Of a stretch of DNA of 64,000 bases, positions 27,761-38,691 are shown one piece after another. Numbering within the stretch: position 1 is the stretch's first letter; the number at the start of each line of letters is the position of its first letter. Under the pieces are notes generated by a model. The model was not told the DNA's origin and ran no database searches. It saw nothing but the letters and a program-made list of their open reading frames with translations. This DNA comes from Arthrobacter sp. H35-D1 (GTDB lineage: Bacteria > Actinomycetota > Actinomycetes > Actinomycetales > Micrococcaceae): the NCBI RefSeq assembly GCF_030063185.1, contig NZ_JASISP010000010.1, forward strand, positions 52,786-116,785, written 5' to 3'. Made by a program: the position numbers and the translations under genes.

Positions 27761-27981
27761 CAGAAAAAGCCCTGGTGACAGGAAAAGCCCCGGGCGGCCT
27801 GCGTGGCAGCTGTGCGGCAATAACAACTGTGCGGCAATAATTCGGCGGCGACGACCATATTAGGCCCCGCGCCGAACGCAAATGCCGAAATATTGCGTAA
27901 AGTTGCGTCGTAATTCGGCTCCGGCTTGGTGCTGGCAAAAGTTTCCGGTTAGAGTGGTTGTTGAGTTTGTACCTCAATATG

Positions 27982-28106
27982 TGTCAGCGACCTTTGCACG
28001 CAAAGGTGTGGGTGCCCCCATGTGGGCCTGACATTTGCTGGTGGATGGCAGCTTCCCGACAACTGTGCTGTGCACAGTCGGCAGGGGTGCATCCGCCCGA
28101 CCTTTT
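27982..28106 (+). promoter_or_regulatory. Structured leader RNA candidate upstream of metF
   Basis: In the ~425-base gap before metF a compact fold can be drawn. TGTCAG (27982-27987) pairs with CTGACA (28028-28033) and encloses two hairpins, 27990-28007 (ACCTTTGC/GCAAAGGT) and 28014-28027 (GCCC/GGGC), making a three-way junction. Downstream, CCGA (28056-28059) can pair with TCGG (28078-28081) around CTGTGC/GCACAG. Alternatively GTCGG (28077-28081) can pair with CCGAC (28097-28101) just before TTTT. The two are mutually exclusive, as in an attenuator. It matches no riboswitch consensus I know. The rest of the gap (27761-27981) shows nothing I can name. Confidence 0.45.
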
Positions 28107-28187
28107 ACGAAAATGCGGCAGTTCCTGCCTGCGGTGAGCTAGACACCCGCGCATGAATTGCCGGCCCATCCTCAAGGACCCAAGCAA

Positions 28188-29156
28188 ATGTCTCCTCCGA
28201 GCCTCATCCAGGCGTCGGCGCCATCTTCACACAGCGCGCCGATCGCCCTTTCCTACGAACTTTTTCCGCCCCGCAACGAAGCTGCGGCACTCTCCCTGTG
28301 GAACACCATCCGCGAACTTGAAACGACCAATCCGGACTACGTCTCCGTCACCTACGGGGCCAGCGGAAGCAACCGGGACACGGCAGTTGAACTTCTCAAC
28401 CGGCTGTTGACCGAAACCTCCCTGCTGCCGCTGGCGCACCTGACCTGCGTGGGCAACACGGCCGACGAACTGGCCGAGATCATCTCCGAACTTCTGGACC
28501 ATGGTGTGCGCGGCATCCTGGCACTGCGCGGAGACATGCCCAAGGACGCCCCGGCGGAGCCGCGGGCAGGATCGCTGGCCTATGCCCAGGACTTGATTGA
28601 GCTGGTCCGTCGCGTGGAGCAGCGCCGTTCAGCGCTGCTGTGCGCCGGCAAGGTGGCCATTGGTGTGGCAGCCTACCCGGCACAGCACCCGGAATCACCG
28701 TCCATTGAGCACGACATCGAGGTGTTGCTGGCCAAGCAGCGTTCAGGCGCCGACTTTGCCATCACCCAGGTGTTCTTCCACGCCGACCAGTACAAGGACC
28801 TGGTCAACCGGGCACGGCGGGCCGGGGTGTCCATCCCCATCATTCCCGGGGTCATGCCCTTGACAAGCCTGCGCCGTGTCCAGCGCCTGGGCGACCTGAC
28901 CGGCGTCGAGCCTTCGGCAAAACTGCTCGATGCCCTGGGCAGGGCCGAGGACGCTGCGGACAGCCGCCGCATCGGCGTTGAGGCGACGGTGGGCCTGGCC
29001 CGTGCCGCCCTGGACGCCGGTGCCCCTGGAATCCACTTGTACACCTTCAACGAACACGCAGCGGCGCTGGATGTCCTGGACAAGCTGCAATTGCTCAGAC
29101 CGGGTCGGCCGCAGCTGGCCTCCCGGGCTGTACCGGAGCGCCTCGTCAGGGCCTGA
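28188..29156 (+). CDS. metF: 5,10-methylenetetrahydrofolate reductase
   Basis: 322 residues with the TIM-barrel MTHFR features: SYELFPPRNE near the start, SVTYGASGS, LRGDMPKD, the flavin-site AYPAQHPES, and ADFAITQVFF. It reduces methylene-THF to 5-methyl-THF, the methyl donor for methionine. I chose the ATG at 28188, nine bases after AAGGA; an ATG at 28158 without RBS would add ten residues. metE follows after 72 bases, so the two form a methionine unit, probably controlled by the structured leader at 27982-28106. Confidence 0.95.
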   Translation: MSPPSLIQASAPSSHSAPIALSYELFPPRNEAAALSLWNTIRELETTNPDYVSVTYGASGSNRDTAVELLNRLLTETSLLPLAHLTCVGNTADELAEIISELLDHGVRGILALRGDMPKDAPAEPRAGSLAYAQDLIELVRRVEQRRSALLCAGKVAIGVAAYPAQHPESPSIEHDIEVLLAKQRSGADFAITQVFFHADQYKDLVNRARRAGVSIPIIPGVMPLTSLRRVQRLGDLTGVEPSAKLLDALGRAEDAADSRRIGVEATVGLARAALDAGAPGIHLYTFNEHAAALDVLDKLQLLRPGRPQLASRAVPERLVRA

Positions 29157-29228
29157 ACCACTGCCCGGCCCGCAATTTTTCCGCACAATCTTGAATTGTC
29201 TTTGCTTCACCATCACTAAGGAAATGCC

Positions 29229-31544
29229 ATGTCAAACACACCTGTTTTCCCCGCCGCCTCACTCCTTGGCTACCCCCGCATTGGCCGTCGCCGCGAATTG
29301 AAGAAGGCCATTGAGTCCTTCTGGGCCGGCAAGATCGATGCGGCAGCATTGGAAACCGCTGCCCAGGACATCCAGTTGGGCACCGCCCGCCGCTTGGCCG
29401 AGCTGGGCCTGACCGAAGCTGCCGCCATCCCCGGCACGTTCTCGTACTACGACCAGGTCCTCGACGCGGCCACCCACATTGGGGCCGTGCCCGCCCGCTT
29501 TGGCGAGCTGCGCAACGCCGACGGCCAGCTGGACATCAACGCCTACTTCACCTTGGCCCGCGGCACCGCGGAGGCGCAGCCGCTGGAAATGACCAAGTGG
29601 TTCGACACCAACTACCACTACCTGGTGCCGGAAATCGGCCCGGAAACCGACTTTTCGCTGACCTCGAACCGCATCGTGGAGCAGTTCGAATACGCCCTCT
29701 CCAACGGCTTCGAAACCCGCCCCTACTTGGTGGGCCCGGTGACCTTCCTGCTGCTGAGCAAGGCTTCCGACGACGCCCCGGCCGGCTTCTCCCCGCTCTC
29801 GCGCCTGGAAGAGGTCCTGCCCGTCTACGCCGAACTGCTCACCCGTCTCGGTGCCGCCGGTGCCTCATGGGTCCAGCTGGATGAGCCGGCCCTCGTGGCC
29901 GACCAGGATGTTCCCGTGGCCGAGATCCAGGCCGCCGTGGCCCGCAGCTACGAGGTCCTCGCAGCGGCCGCCGGACGACCTGCCATCCTCGTCTCCACTC
30001 CCTTCGGCGCCCTCGCCGAACTGCTGCCGACCCTTGCAGCAGCCCCGATCGAGGCGCTGCACATCGACGCGTTCAAGGGCGCCGTGCCGTCCTCCGAAGA
30101 GTTGGCACTGCTGGCCGGGAAGACCGTTGTTGCAGGCGTTGTTGACGGCCACAACATCTGGCGCAACGACCTGGCCGAGTCGGTCAACCGCCTGGAAGTT
30201 CTCAAGGCAGCCGGGCTGACCGTGGCCGTGTCCACCTCCACCTCCACCCAGCACGTCCCGCACGACGTCACCGAGGAAACCCAGCTCTCAGCGGAACTGC
30301 GCAGCTGGTTGGCGTTCGCAGACCAGAAGGTCACCGAAGTGGTGACCCTCGCTGCGCACCTGGTGGACCCGGCGTCGTCCGCTGCCGCCGTCGCGGAAGC
30401 AACAGCCGTCATCGCCTCCCGCGCCGCTGCCGCCGGCGTCAAGCGCTCCGAGGTCAGGGCCCGCCTGGCCGCACTGACCCCGGCCGACTACAGCCGCTCC
30501 GCGTACTCGGTGCGCGAAGCCGCCCAGGAAAAGGCGCTGTCCCTGCCGCCGCTGCCGACCACCACGATCGGCTCCTTCCCGCAGACGAGCGAGATCCGCT
30601 CGGCCCGCGCCCGCGCCAACAAGGGTGCCATCACGGCCGGGGAATACTCGACGCTGATGAAGGAAGAGATCAAGCGCGTGGTGGACCTGCAGGAAGAACT
30701 CGACTTCGACGTGCTGGTGCACGGCGAGCCCGAGCGCAACGACATGGTCCAGTACTTTGCCGAGAACCTCGAAGGATTCGACGTCACGGTCCACGGCTGG
30801 GTCCAGTCGTATGGCAGCCGCTGCACCCGCCCGTCCATCCTCTGGGGCGACGTGACCCGCGAAAAGGCCATCACGGTCGAGTGGGCCGAATACGCACAGT
30901 CCCTGACCAACAAGCCCATGAAGGGCATGCTGACAGGTCCCGTCACGATCCTGGCCTGGAGCTTCGTCCGCGACGACCAGCCCCTCGGCGAGACCGCCAA
31001 CCAGGTGGGCCTGGCCCTGCGCGACGAGATCGCAGACCTGGAAGCCGCCGGCATCAAGGTGATCCAGGTCGACGAGCCTGCGCTGCGCGAACTGCTGCCG
31101 CTGCGCCGCGCGGACCAAGCTTCCTACCTCGACTGGTCAGTGAACTCCTTCCGCCTCTCCACGGCAGGGGCAGCCGACGCCACCCAGATCCACACCCACC
31201 TGTGCTACTCCGAATTTGGTGTCATCATCGACGCCATTGACGGACTGGACGCGGACGTCACGTCCATCGAGGCCGCCCGTTCACGCATGGAGGTTGTCAA
31301 CGACTTGGAAAACCACGGCTTCGGCCGCGGTGTTGGCCCCGGCGTGTATGACATCCACAGCCCCCGTGTCCCCGGCCAGGCCGAAGTCTCGGAGCTGCTC
31401 GGCACCGCCGTCAAGCACGTGCCGGCGCGCCAGCTCTGGGTCAACCCGGACTGCGGCCTGAAGACCCGCGGCTACGTGGAGACCGAAGAGTCGCTGCGCA
31501 ACCTGGTCAAGGCCACCAAGGAAGTACGCGCACAGCTCGTGTAA
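29229..31544 (+). CDS. metE: Cobalamin-independent methionine synthase
   Basis: 771 residues, the expected size, with the N-terminal barrel starting LLGYPRIGRRRELKKAIE and the C-terminal catalytic barrel (TTTIGSFPQTSEIR). The zinc ligands are visible as the His and Cys in HTHLCYSEF (~654-657) and the Cys in WVNPDCGLKTRG (~739). It moves the methyl group from 5-methyl-THF polyglutamate to homocysteine without B12. AAGGAAAT precedes the ATG. It uses the methyl-THF made by the adjacent MetF. A strong hairpin follows. Confidence 0.98.
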   Translation: MSNTPVFPAASLLGYPRIGRRRELKKAIESFWAGKIDAAALETAAQDIQLGTARRLAELGLTEAAAIPGTFSYYDQVLDAATHIGAVPARFGELRNADGQLDINAYFTLARGTAEAQPLEMTKWFDTNYHYLVPEIGPETDFSLTSNRIVEQFEYALSNGFETRPYLVGPVTFLLLSKASDDAPAGFSPLSRLEEVLPVYAELLTRLGAAGASWVQLDEPALVADQDVPVAEIQAAVARSYEVLAAAAGRPAILVSTPFGALAELLPTLAAAPIEALHIDAFKGAVPSSEELALLAGKTVVAGVVDGHNIWRNDLAESVNRLEVLKAAGLTVAVSTSTSTQHVPHDVTEETQLSAELRSWLAFADQKVTEVVTLAAHLVDPASSAAAVAEATAVIASRAAAAGVKRSEVRARLAALTPADYSRSAYSVREAAQEKALSLPPLPTTTIGSFPQTSEIRSARARANKGAITAGEYSTLMKEEIKRVVDLQEELDFDVLVHGEPERNDMVQYFAENLEGFDVTVHGWVQSYGSRCTRPSILWGDVTREKAITVEWAEYAQSLTNKPMKGMLTGPVTILAWSFVRDDQPLGETANQVGLALRDEIADLEAAGIKVIQVDEPALRELLPLRRADQASYLDWSVNSFRLSTAGAADATQIHTHLCYSEFGVIIDAIDGLDADVTSIEAARSRMEVVNDLENHGFGRGVGPGVYDIHSPRVPGQAEVSELLGTAVKHVPARQLWVNPDCGLKTRGYVETEESLRNLVKATKEVRAQLV

Positions 31545-31576
31545 GTTCCTGCCGGCGCGTGCAATGCCGCGCCACT

Positions 31577-31629
31577 GCCGAAGGCGTTTCCTGTTCCCCG
31601 CACGGGGGCAGGGAACGCCTTCGGCGTTT
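31577..31629 (+). terminator. Hairpin terminator after metE
   Basis: A long stem with left arm starting at 31577 (GCCGAAGGCGTT) and right arm ending at 31625 (AACGCCTTCGGC), extended by CCTG/CAGG, followed by GTTTA. The T tract is short. Confidence 0.7.
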
Positions 31630-31681
31630 AAGCAGCCAGTTCGGTTGGCTGGCGGCTTGACGCGCGGACTAGATTGAACAC

Positions 31682-33094
31682 ATGAGTGCAGATGCAACGG
31701 TGGCAGCAGCCCGGACAGTTTTCGACAGCGGAATCACCAAGCCCCTTGCGTGGCGGCTGCAACAACTGGCGGCCATGAACCGCATGCTGTGCGAACAGCG
31801 GGACTACTTTGCCGATGCACTGGCGGAAGACCTGGGCAAGCACCCGGCAGAGTCATGGCTGACAGAGCTCGGCTTCCTGACCAGCGAGATCGCCCACACC
31901 ATCAAGCACCTTGAAGGGTGGCTCAAGCCGCGCAAGGCCGCCGTCCCGTTGGCCCTCCTGCCGGCCAAGGCCTTCACAGTCCTGGAACCCCTGGGTGTGG
32001 TCCTTGTCATAGCCCCGTGGAACTACCCCCTCCAATTGCTGCTGGCCCCGGCCATCGGCGCGCTGGCGGCCGGCAACACCGTGGTGGCCAAGCCCAGCGA
32101 GCTGGCCCCGGCCAGTTCCACCGCCCTGGCCCGGTGGGTGCCTGAATATCTTGGCGGGGCTGTGAGCATTGTTGAAGGCGGGGTCCCGGAGACCACCGAG
32201 CTGCTGGACCAGCGCTTCGACCACATCTTTTACACCGGAAACTCACGTGTGGGGCGCATCGTCATGGCTGCAGCGGCAAAGCACCTGACACCTGTGACGC
32301 TTGAACTGGGCGGGAAGTCGCCCGTCTACATTGACGACACCGTGGACATGGCCGCCGCCGCACGCAGGATCGCCTGGGGCAAGTTCATGAATGCCGGGCA
32401 GACCTGCGTTGCCCCCGACTACGTGCTGGGGACCGGCCCGGCCCTGGCCGGGCTGGCTGCCGAACTGCCGAAAGCCATCATCGAACTCTACGGGACGGAT
32501 CCGGCCCGGAGCCTGGACTACGGGCGCATGATCCACGACGCCGCCTTCGCCCGCGTTGCCGACATGGTGGCAGCGGACCTGGCCGAAGGCGCCGGATCGG
32601 TGCTGGTCAGCGGGGGCGGCTCGGATGCGGTGGCCCGGTACATTGAACCAACAGTGCTGCACGTGGATGCGCAGGCCCGGCTCATGGACAGTGAGATCTT
32701 CGGTCCCGTGCTGCCGCTTGTCACCGTGGACTCGTTGGAGGACGCCCTCGACTTCATCAACGAGCGGGACAAGCCGCTGTCCCTGTATGTCTTTAGCGAA
32801 GACAAGGCAGTACGCACGCAATTCACTGAACGGACGTCGTCGGGCGCGTTGAACTTCGGCGTCCCCGTGGCCCACCTGACCATCCCGGACCTGCCTTTTG
32901 GCGGTGTGGGGGAGAGCGGGATGGGCAGCTACCACGGGCGCCACTCCATCAAGACGTTCTCCCACCGAAAGGCCGTCCTGGAAAAGTCGTTGGCGCCTGA
33001 CACCCTCGCCATGATCTACCCGCCGTACGGGGCAGTGAAGAAACAGCTCATCAAGCGCTTCGTGGCACCGGCCCGGCGCTTCCGCAAGGGCTAG
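31682..33094 (+). CDS. Aldehyde dehydrogenase family protein
   Basis: 470 residues. The catalytic Cys is in NAGQTCVAPDYV, the general-base Glu in LELGGKSP, and PWNYPLQLLLAP marks the cofactor domain. The length, the PWNYP motif and the basic C-terminus place it near the class 3/YwdH-type enzymes that oxidise medium and long aliphatic or aromatic aldehydes. A TAGATT -10 hexamer (31670-31675) lies six bases before the ATG, so the transcript is likely leaderless. Its stop codon shares CTAG (33091-33094) with the convergent LysR gene. Confidence 0.92.
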   Translation: MSADATVAAARTVFDSGITKPLAWRLQQLAAMNRMLCEQRDYFADALAEDLGKHPAESWLTELGFLTSEIAHTIKHLEGWLKPRKAAVPLALLPAKAFTVLEPLGVVLVIAPWNYPLQLLLAPAIGALAAGNTVVAKPSELAPASSTALARWVPEYLGGAVSIVEGGVPETTELLDQRFDHIFYTGNSRVGRIVMAAAAKHLTPVTLELGGKSPVYIDDTVDMAAAARRIAWGKFMNAGQTCVAPDYVLGTGPALAGLAAELPKAIIELYGTDPARSLDYGRMIHDAAFARVADMVAADLAEGAGSVLVSGGGSDAVARYIEPTVLHVDAQARLMDSEIFGPVLPLVTVDSLEDALDFINERDKPLSLYVFSEDKAVRTQFTERTSSGALNFGVPVAHLTIPDLPFGGVGESGMGSYHGRHSIKTFSHRKAVLEKSLAPDTLAMIYPPYGAVKKQLIKRFVAPARRFRKG

Positions 33095-34023
33095 GAGCGG
33101 GAGTCCACATAGCTGGTGCCCGTCATTTCCTGCAGAATGCCCGCCAGCTTGTCCACGAACACCTCCACCCGTGCTGTCCGGGCGTCGTTGATGAGCAGGG
33201 CAAAGATGTTCCTGGCCAACCGGATTTCCGGCACGTCCAGGACCACCACGTTGTCGGGTTTGTTGCGCAGCGCCAGCTCGGGGACCAGCGCCGCACCCAA
33301 ACCCACGCTGGCCAGCTGCAGGCTCGCATTGAAGTCGTCGCTGTAGGCGACCACGCGCGGATGCAGGTTGCAGCTGGCAAAGAGCCGTTCGATGACCGAG
33401 GCGTCGCTGGTCCCGGGATGGTGCATGATCCACGGCATATCCGAAAGCTGCTCGGCCGCCATGACCGAGCCGGGACGGATGCCCCAGGATTGGGGAAGGA
33501 CCACCCTGAAGTTGTCATCGCCTATCCATTGCCGGTTCAGGCTGTGCGGCCACGCCAGTCCGGACTGCCCCACCTGATACACGAGTGCCACATCAAGGGT
33601 CCCGTCGCTGCGCAGACCGCCAATGGTCTGTTGGGGCTCGCCCACGGAGATGTGCACCTTGATGCCCAGGGCGGGCCACTCCGGGCTGCGCAGCAGGCGC
33701 GGCAACACGTAGGTGGCCAGCGAGGGAAAGATGCCCAAGCGCAGTTCTTGGCCGCTCCCTTCCTCGGTCCTGGCACTGGCTGCCAGCAGCGCGTCGATGT
33801 CGGTGAGGACCTTGGCCGCATGCCTGGACATGACCAGCGCAGCATCGGTCGGCACCACGCTGCGCGCCGACCTGCGGAACAAGGCCACCCCGGCATCGCG
33901 CTCAAGGGCTGACATCTGCTGTGAAACGGCCGACGCCGTGTACCCCAGTGTGGTGGCGGCCGCGGCAAAGGACCCGCGGCGGACAACCTCGAGCAACGTC
34001 TGAAGATGGACGGGATTGATCAC
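33091..34023 (-). CDS. LysR-family regulator, ArgP-like
   Basis: 310 residues: a LysR helix-turn-helix at the N-terminus (HLQTLLEVVRRGSFAAAATT, TASAVSQQMSALERDAGVAL) and a periplasmic-binding-like effector domain (LRLGIFPSLATYVLPRLL, GLGAALVPELAL). The domain order and LARN/FALL ending resemble ArgP/LysG-type members, but the effector is not readable. I chose the GTG at 34023, preceded by AGAGAAGAGG; a longer start at 34062 has no such site. It is convergent with the aldehyde dehydrogenase and divergent from nrdH. Confidence 0.9.
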   Translation of the reverse strand: MINPVHLQTLLEVVRRGSFAAAATTLGYTASAVSQQMSALERDAGVALFRRSARSVVPTDAALVMSRHAAKVLTDIDALLAASARTEEGSGQELRLGIFPSLATYVLPRLLRSPEWPALGIKVHISVGEPQQTIGGLRSDGTLDVALVYQVGQSGLAWPHSLNRQWIGDDNFRVVLPQSWGIRPGSVMAAEQLSDMPWIMHHPGTSDASVIERLFASCNLHPRVVAYSDDFNASLQLASVGLGAALVPELALRNKPDNVVVLDVPEIRLARNIFALLINDARTARVEVFVDKLAGILQEMTGTSYVDSRS

Positions 34024-34274
34024 TGGTAACCTCTTCTCTGGGGTTCGGCCCACTCCATGCAAGCATAGGCGGCGCCGTCGGCTTCGGCGTGGCCTGTACT
34101 GTGGCCGGCAACATGGCCGGCAGCATGGCCGGCACTGTCTCCTGCGGCACGTGCGGCGAAGTAGTTCGACACGCCGCAGTTACCCGACACGCCGTTGAAT
34201 TTTTTGTGATGAAGTACTCCACAAGCTGTGGACAGTGCAGATTTTTCGTTGAGTTCTAGCGCTTTTAAATCCCG
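34024..34274. other. Intergenic region between LysR gene and nrd promoter
   Basis: No gene is seen. It includes three short direct repeats of CATGGCCGGCA type (about 34100-34135), the LysR gene's promoter region, and AT-richer sequence leading to the nrd promoter. Confidence 0.4.
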
Positions 34275-34360
34275 TTGCCTGTGGACGGACGGTGTATAAA
34301 ATGACATACTTGTAATACATCATGTAGGGGTCTACCTCCGGACTCTGCACTACATGTAGT
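34275..34360 (+). promoter_or_regulatory. nrd operon promoter with two NrdR-type boxes
   Basis: TTGCCT (34275-34280), a 16-bp spacer and TAAAAT (34297-34302) make a plausible promoter. Directly downstream lie two related palindromic boxes 32 bp apart: 34317-34328 (ACATCATGTAGG) and 34349-34360 (ACTACATGTAGT, a perfect palindrome). Paired boxes of this type about three helical turns apart are the binding pattern of NrdR, the ATP/dATP-sensing repressor of ribonucleotide reductase genes. Confidence 0.72.
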
Positions 34361-34508
34361 ATCTATTACAGAATTCAAGCGGTTCCAAGGAATTAGCTGG
34401 AACAGCTCGAAAAGCTGGCGAGACCGTGGCGAGAACCGTTGGTCCCACCGAGAGCGAGCAGGCCGTTATCGGCAGCCAAAGGTAGTTACAGACAAGGGGA
34501 ACTTGATC

Positions 34509-34763
34509 ATGACCGTCACGGTTTACACCAAACCAGCATGCGTGCAGTGCAATGCCACATACCGCGCGTTGGACAAGAAGGGCATTGCGTACCAGAGCGT
34601 GGACATCTCCACCGATCCGGCAGCCCTTGAGCATGTGCTCAGCCTGGGATACCAGCAGGCGCCCGTAGTGATCACCGACGCCGACCACTGGTCGGGTTTC
34701 CGTCCGGATAAAATTTCAGCATTGGCCGCAGTCCTCGAGGACGCAGCCACCAGCGTCGCATAG
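34509..34763 (+). CDS. nrdH: Glutaredoxin-like NrdH-redoxin
   Basis: 84 residues, [19 protein letters not shown] with the NrdH active site CVQC near residue 11, and [11 protein letters not shown] typical of NrdH. It reduces the class Ib ribonucleotide reductase and is itself reduced by thioredoxin reductase. AGGGGA lies before the ATG at 34509; the frame also has a TTG two codons earlier. It is the first gene of nrdHIEF. Confidence 0.97.
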   Translation: MTVTVYTKPACVQCNATYRALDKKGIAYQSVDISTDPAALEHVLSLGYQQAPVVITDADHWSGFRPDKISALAAVLEDAATSVA

Positions 34764-34888
34764 CCGCAGCAGTGCCCGGACCTCGGGTGCAACACCACCA
34801 TTTCTCGTGCTCCGGCACACACGAGTGGGGCTGGCCGAAGGAATGGTTGGCCCCACCGCCGCAAGCAAGTAGTTGGAAAGCGTTTGTC

Positions 34889-35365
34889 ATGTCAGCCATT
34901 GCAGCCGAAGCCGCTGTTGGTCGGATAGCCTCTCGAATAACCAGCAGCCCCTTGATTTACTTTTCATCAGCCTCCGACAACACCCACAGATTCGTTGTGA
35001 AACTCGGTGTTGACGCCGCCAGGATCCCGCTTCTCACCCGTGAGGACACCCTCTTGGCGCAAGAGCCCTTCGTCTTGCTCCTGCCAACCTATGGTGGGGA
35101 AACAAGGCGTGGGGCAGTGCCAAAGCAGGTCATCAAATTCCTGAACATACCCGAAAATCGACGTTTGATCCGTGGCGTCATTGGCGCCGGGAACACGAAT
35201 TTCGGAGACACCTATTGCCTTGCCGGAGACATCGTCGCCGAGAAGTGCAATGTACAGCATCTATACCGTTTTGAACTGATGGGCACGTCTGAGGACGTGG
35301 ACCGCGTTCGCGAAGGATTGGAAGAATTTTGGACACGATTGTCTCAGAACACGACTCAACAGTGA
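34889..35365 (+). CDS. nrdI: NrdI flavodoxin-like protein
   Basis: 158 residues. [15 protein letters not shown] is the FMN phosphate loop, and LLLPTYGGE and [15 protein letters not shown] are the other flavin-binding parts. NrdI supplies the oxidant that builds the dimanganese-tyrosyl cofactor in NrdF. The start at 34889 has GGAAAG upstream; the frame extends to 34772 but that part is not NrdI-like. It overlaps nrdE by 37 bases if nrdE starts at 35329. Confidence 0.96.
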   Translation: MSAIAAEAAVGRIASRITSSPLIYFSSASDNTHRFVVKLGVDAARIPLLTREDTLLAQEPFVLLLPTYGGETRRGAVPKQVIKFLNIPENRRLIRGVIGAGNTNFGDTYCLAGDIVAEKCNVQHLYRFELMGTSEDVDRVREGLEEFWTRLSQNTTQQ

Positions 35366-37500
35366 AGGCGTCCAAGGACATGCCTGCGGCATGGGAGGGC
35401 CTGGGTTACCATGAGCTCAACGCCATGCTGAACCTGTACAACGCCGACGGCGAAATCCAGTTCGACGCCGACAAGGCCGCCGCCCGCCAGTACTTTTTGC
35501 AGCACGTGAACAACAACACCGTTTTCTTCCACGACCTGGAAGAAAAGCTGGACTACCTGGTGAAGAACGAGTACTACGAGCGTGAAACGCTTGACCAGTA
35601 CACGATGAACTTCATCCGCGACCTCTACCACCACGCCTACAAGAAGAAGTTCCGCTTCGAAACCTTCTTGGGCGCTTTCAAGTTCTACACGTCCTACACG
35701 CTGAAGACCTTCGACGGCAACCGCTTCCTTGAGCGCTACGAGGACCGCGTGTGCATGGTTGCCCTGCACCTGGCCCGCGGCAACGAAGAACTCGCCACCA
35801 AGATCGTCGACGAGATCATCGAAGGGCGCTTCCAGCCGGCCACCCCCACCTTCTTGAACGCCGGCAAGGCCCAGCGCGGCGAGCTTGTCTCCTGCTTCCT
35901 GCTGCGTATCGAAGACAACATGGAGTCCATTGGCCGCTCCATCAACTCCGCACTGCAGCTGTCCAAGCGCGGCGGCGGGGTGGCGTTTGCGTTGACAAAC
36001 ATCCGTGAAGTGGGTGCGCCCATCAAGCAGATCGAGAACCAGTCCTCCGGCGTCATCCCCGTGATGAAGCTTCTTGAAGACAGCTTCTCCTACGCCAACC
36101 AGCTCGGTGCCCGCCAGGGTGCAGGCGCCGTGTACCTGCACGCCCACCACCCCGACATCAACCGCTTCCTTGACACCAAGCGCGAGAACGCCGACGAGAA
36201 GGTGCGCATCAAGACCTTGTCGCTCGGTGTGGTCATCCCCGACATCACCTTCGATTTGGCCAAGCGCGACGAGGACATGTACCTGTTCTCCCCGTACGAC
36301 GTCGAAAAAGTGTATGGCATGCCATTCTCCGACATTTCGGTCACCGAGAAGTACTACGAAATGGTGGACGACGCCCGCATCAAGAAGACGAAGATCAAGG
36401 CCCGCGAGTTCTTCCAGACTCTCGCCGAGATCCAGTTCGAGTCCGGCTACCCGTATATCATGTTTGAAGACACGGTGAACCGCGCGAACCCGATCGAGGG
36501 CAAGATCATCATGAGCAACCTGTGCTCGGAGATCCTGCAGGTTTCGGCACCGACAAGCTACAACGACGACCTCTCCTACGCCGAGACCGGCAAGGACATC
36601 TCCTGCAACCTTGGCTCACTGAACATTGCCAAAGCCATGGATTCCCCGGACTTCGGCAGCACCATCGAAACGGCCATCCGCACGCTTTCGGCTGTGTCGG
36701 ACATGTCAAACATCACCAGCGTGCCCTCCATTGCCAAGGGCAACGACCAGTCCCATGCCATTGGCCTGGGCCAGATGAACCTGCACGGCTACCTGGCACG
36801 GGAGCGGGTCCACTACGGCTCGGAAGAGGGCTTGGACTTCACCAACATCTACTTCTACACCGTGGTGTACCACTGCATCCGGGCATCGAACCTGCTGGCC
36901 ATCGAAACCGGCTCCAGCTTTGCCGGCTTTGAGAAGTCCACCTACGCCTCCGGTGAATTCTTCGACAAGTACACGGACGGTGAATGGCTGCCGCAGACGG
37001 AGAAGGTCGCCGAGATGTTTGAAGGCGTCCACATCCCCACGCAGGATGACTGGCGTGAGCTGAAGGCTTCCGTCATGGAACACGGCATCTACAACCAGAA
37101 CCTGCAGGCCGTCCCGCCCACCGGTTCCATCAGCTACATCAACAACTCCACGTCGTCCATCCACCCGGTGGCTTCGCGGATCGAGATCCGCAAGGAAGGC
37201 AAGCTGGGCCGTGTGTACTACCCGGCCCCGTACCTGACGAACGACAACCTCGAGTACTACAAGGACGCGTACGAGATCGGCCACGAGAAGATCATCGACA
37301 CCTACGCCGCTGCCACCCAACACGTGGACCAGGGCCTGTCCCTGACCTTGTTCTTCAAGGACACCGCCACCACGCGCGACATCAACAGGGCGCAGATCTA
37401 CGCCTGGCGCAAGGGCATCAAGACCATCTACTACATCCGTCTCCGCCAGCTCGCGCTGGAAGGGACCGAGGTGGAAAATTGTGTTTCTTGCATGCTTTAG
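35329..37500 (+). CDS. nrdE: Class Ib ribonucleotide reductase large subunit
   Basis: 723 residues. The radical-site region SNLCSEIL (~395), GSLNIAK, and the C-terminal redox pair CVSC that is reduced by NrdH are all visible. It lacks an N-terminal ATP-cone, as expected of NrdE. It reduces ribonucleoside diphosphates using the radical from NrdF. I accept the TTG at 35329 ([10 protein letters not shown]), with GGAAG upstream, although ATG 35380 or GTG 35362 are possible. A GC-rich hairpin at 37518-37548 separates it from nrdF. Confidence 0.97.
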   Translation: MDTIVSEHDSTVKASKDMPAAWEGLGYHELNAMLNLYNADGEIQFDADKAAARQYFLQHVNNNTVFFHDLEEKLDYLVKNEYYERETLDQYTMNFIRDLYHHAYKKKFRFETFLGAFKFYTSYTLKTFDGNRFLERYEDRVCMVALHLARGNEELATKIVDEIIEGRFQPATPTFLNAGKAQRGELVSCFLLRIEDNMESIGRSINSALQLSKRGGGVAFALTNIREVGAPIKQIENQSSGVIPVMKLLEDSFSYANQLGARQGAGAVYLHAHHPDINRFLDTKRENADEKVRIKTLSLGVVIPDITFDLAKRDEDMYLFSPYDVEKVYGMPFSDISVTEKYYEMVDDARIKKTKIKAREFFQTLAEIQFESGYPYIMFEDTVNRANPIEGKIIMSNLCSEILQVSAPTSYNDDLSYAETGKDISCNLGSLNIAKAMDSPDFGSTIETAIRTLSAVSDMSNITSVPSIAKGNDQSHAIGLGQMNLHGYLARERVHYGSEEGLDFTNIYFYTVVYHCIRASNLLAIETGSSFAGFEKSTYASGEFFDKYTDGEWLPQTEKVAEMFEGVHIPTQDDWRELKASVMEHGIYNQNLQAVPPTGSISYINNSTSSIHPVASRIEIRKEGKLGRVYYPAPYLTNDNLEYYKDAYEIGHEKIIDTYAAATQHVDQGLSLTLFFKDTATTRDINRAQIYAWRKGIKTIYYIRLRQLALEGTEVENCVSCML

Positions 37501-37510
37501 TGCCACATAA

Positions 37511-38587
<1,077 letters not shown>

Positions 38588-38599
38588 TTCCCTCATAGA

Positions 38600-38645
38600 A
38601 TGCGCGCAACCTGGCCCTTGGGGGCCGAGGTTGCGCGCATCTTTT
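38600..38645 (+). terminator. Intrinsic terminator after nrdF
   Basis: A long stem (38600-38612 with 38628-38640 plus an inner GGCCC/GGGCC) followed by CTTTTG. It faces the 3' end of the convergent trkA gene. Confidence 0.9.
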
Positions 38646-38691
38646 GTTCCCACAACGTGCGGTGATCCGAACATGGGTTGTGCCTCGTCTA

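Noticed and set aside
27984..28187. Minus-strand 67-residue frame in the metF leader
   Set aside because: It is antisense to the structured leader, Arg/Cys-rich, without an RBS or promoter-like element.
27761..28188. SAM or cobalamin riboswitch before metF
   Set aside because: I looked for the SAM-I/IV core and the B12-box sequences and did not find them. The folding candidate is reported separately as unassigned.
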